This document shows, in pieces, positions 62,518-64,000 of a stretch of 64,000 nt of DNA; within the stretch, counting starts at the first letter, position 1; each line of letters opens with the position of its first letter. This stretch comes from CAVVPY01 sp963750295. Its GTDB lineage: Bacteria > Actinomycetota > Actinomycetes > Mycobacteriales > Jatrophihabitantaceae. Both the position numbers and the translations under genes were made by a program. The stretch covers positions 1,364,001 through 1,428,000 of the forward strand of contig CAVVPY010000001.1 of the NCBI GenBank assembly GCA_963750295.1, in the 5' to 3' direction. The notes under the pieces are model-generated. The model ran no database searches. It was not told the DNA's origin and saw only the letters and a list, made by a program, of their open reading frames with translations.

Positions 62518-64000
62518 TCACAGGGGACGCAGAGCGATCCGAGGCTTGAGGTCCCACCCTGCGCGCCGCTGCGGCTCGACCGTCTCGAGCAGCAACCGGC
62601 GCTCGGCGCTCGCGACCGCGTGCCGGACGGGATCCACGACGTCGGAGTTGACCGAGATCGAGGTGATCCCCAGCCGGACGAGGAACTCGGCGAACTCCGG
62701 GCGGTTGGACGGCGCCTGCCCACACAGCGAGGACGTGATGCCGGCCTGTTGGCATGCCTCGACGATGCGGGTGATCGTGTCGAGCACAGCCGGATCCGAC
62801 TCGTCGAACAAGTCGGCGCAGACATCGGAGTCACGGTCGACCCCGAGCACGAGCTGCGTCAGGTCGTTACTGCCGATCGATACCCCGGCGATGCCCATCC
62901 GCGCGTAGGCGGGGATCCAGTACGCGACCGACGGCACCTCGGCCATCACCCACACCTCGAGCGCGCGCGCGGTCTCGTGCGCGCGGACCAGATCGAGGCA
63001 GCGCTGCAGCTCCCACGCAGTTCGCACGAAGGGAATCATCAACCGCAGATTGGGCGTCTGTGCAGCGACGGCGCCGAGCACATCGAGTTCCAGGCGGAAC
63101 AGATCCGGTTGGTCGACGTAGCGAAAGCAACCGCGGTAGCCGATCATCGGGTTGGCCTCGGCCGGCTCGAACTGCGCGCCGCCCTCCAGTCCCCGGAACT
63201 CGTTCGAGCGGAAGTCGATGCTGCGGTACACGACCGGACGCGGCGCAAAGGCTCGGGTGATGCGCAACAGCGACGCGGTCATCGCTTCGACAAACGTGTG
63301 CTGTTCGCCCCGCTGTAGTAACAACCGTGGATGCACACCCTGGAGCGCGTCGGCAACCATGAACTCCGCGCGCAACAGCCCGACGCCGTCCACGTCCAGG
63401 GCGGCAACCTGTTCGGCGTGCTCGGCGACGGCCAGGTTCACGTAGAGCCGGGTTGCGAGCGCCTCGGCTGACACCGCGACCCGCGGTGCGGTGCTCACCC
63501 CAGTTGCCTGCGGGGTGGTGTCGCCCGCGTAGACCTCGCCGCGGCCGCCGTCCACCGTCACCAACTGACCATCGTGCAGCGCCGTAGTGGCCTGCCGTGC
63601 GCCGACGACGCAAGGAACGCCCAACTCGCGGCTGACGATCGCGGCGTGGCAGGTCATGCCGCCGCCGTCGGTGACCAGGGCGGCGGCGCGCCGCATCGCC
63701 GGTACCCAGTCGGGGCTGGTCATCGGCGCGACGAGGACCTCGCCGCGCAGCAATCGGGCGCCTTCGTCCGGGCTGGTCAGTACGCGCACCCATCCGGCGG
63801 CGCGGCCGGTCGACGCGGCCAAGCCGCGCACCAGCACGGTTTCGGTCGCCGCGTCACCGTCCGGGTCGTGCAGCGTGGTGATCGGGCGGGACTGCACCAG
63901 CCAGGTGCGTCCCTCGGCGACAGCCCACTCGATGTCCTGCGGAGTGCCGTAGTGCTCCTCGACCGCCTGGCCGAGCCGAGCGAGGTCGAGCACCTCAGCA
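62518..64000 (-). CDS. ppsA: Phosphoenolpyruvate synthase / PPDK-type enzyme (partial, N-terminus outside window)
   Basis: The last 494 or so residues are present. End of the ATP-grasp domain (EWAVAEGRTWLVQSRPITTL), phosphohistidine domain with GGGMTCHAAIVSRELGVPCV (active-site His), and the PEP/pyruvate TIM barrel: YRSIDFRSNEFRGLEGG, PAEANPMIGYRGCFRY, VWVMAEVPSVAYWIPAYARM, GSNDLTQLVLGVDRDS and SSLCGQAPSNRPEFAEFLVR (catalytic Cys). The enzyme makes PEP from pyruvate and ATP in gluconeogenesis. It sits at the edge of the dormancy cluster; a role in carbon rerouting under hypoxia is inference. Frame intact. Confidence 0.93.
   Translation of the reverse strand, partial: AEVLDLARLGQAVEEHYGTPQDIEWAVAEGRTWLVQSRPITTLHDPDGDAATETVLVRGLAASTGRAAGWVRVLTSPDEGARLLRGEVLVAPMTSPDWVPAMRRAAALVTDGGGMTCHAAIVSRELGVPCVVGARQATTALHDGQLVTVDGGRGEVYAGDTTPQATGVSTAPRVAVSAEALATRLYVNLAVAEHAEQVAALDVDGVGLLRAEFMVADALQGVHPRLLLQRGEQHTFVEAMTASLLRITRAFAPRPVVYRSIDFRSNEFRGLEGGAQFEPAEANPMIGYRGCFRYVDQPDLFRLELDVLGAVAAQTPNLRLMIPFVRTAWELQRCLDLVRAHETARALEVWVMAEVPSVAYWIPAYARMGIAGVSIGSNDLTQLVLGVDRDSDVCADLFDESDPAVLDTITRIVEACQQAGITSSLCGQAPSNRPEFAEFLVRLGITSISVNSDVVDPVRHAVASAERRLLLETVEPQRRAGWDLKPRIALRPL

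Overview
The window is about 70% G+C with NNC/NNG-biased codons, GTG/TTG starts and the gene order rplS-trmD-rimM-khpA-rpsP, which together indicate a chromosomal segment of a high-GC actinomycete. The order or genus cannot be fixed from the sequence. No tRNA, rRNA, CRISPR array, insertion sequence or prophage was seen.

Layout. (1) 0-2.4 kb: ribosome/tRNA-modification operon on the minus strand. (2) 2.6-14.2 kb: mixed metabolic genes (GH1 glucosidase, MFS transporter with its GntR regulator, amidohydrolase, HIT protein, thrS, CapA lipoprotein, a secreted protein with seven propeller-like repeats, gamma-carbonic-anhydrase fold, DUF2510/LURP-one protein). The only gene-free stretch over 300 bp (4033-4461) holds a terminator-like hairpin and an unusual helically phased array of DnaA-box-like heptamers. 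(3) 14.2-22.7 kb: a molybdenum hydroxylase cluster (mobA-like, moxR/coxD, coxE, xdhC, coxS, coxL, coxM, coxG). coxL carries the form II signature AYRGAGR and the order is S-L-M. (4) 22.7-39.7 kb: a large Ter stress island, with the HpcH/HpaI aldolase - PRTase/TRSP - StiP/PELOTA - HAD biosynthetic module, two double-TerD proteins with proline-rich linkers, four single TerD proteins, two TerA-like proteins, TerC, TelA and an XpaC-like protein. It is interrupted by a DUF222/HNH gene and an alpha/alpha-toroid protein, and bordered by a Ser/Thr kinase. (5) 41-49.8 kb: ECF sigma factor operon, glycosyltransferases, lipoprotein, CYTH-CHAD protein, DUF4242 protein, AraC regulator, alpha/beta hydrolase. 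(6) 49.8-64 kb: a DosR/DevR-type dormancy (hypoxia/NO) cluster with a heme-GAF sensor kinase and response regulator, five universal stress proteins, three Acg-type nitroreductases, a CtpF-like P-type ATPase, a CBS remnant and a PEP-synthase. Matching DosR-like operators lie in the divergent promoters.

Reading-frame breaks are very frequent from 3.4 to 26.9 kb and from 33.6 to 38.9 kb, even in the essential thrS. Many are repaired by removing or adding one base in a short G/C run, so I treat them as probable sequence errors, annotate the whole genes, and say where frames switch. From 39.1 kb onward the genes are almost all intact.

A TAnnnT hexamer 6-7 bases before the start codon recurs at several genes, suggesting leaderless transcripts.
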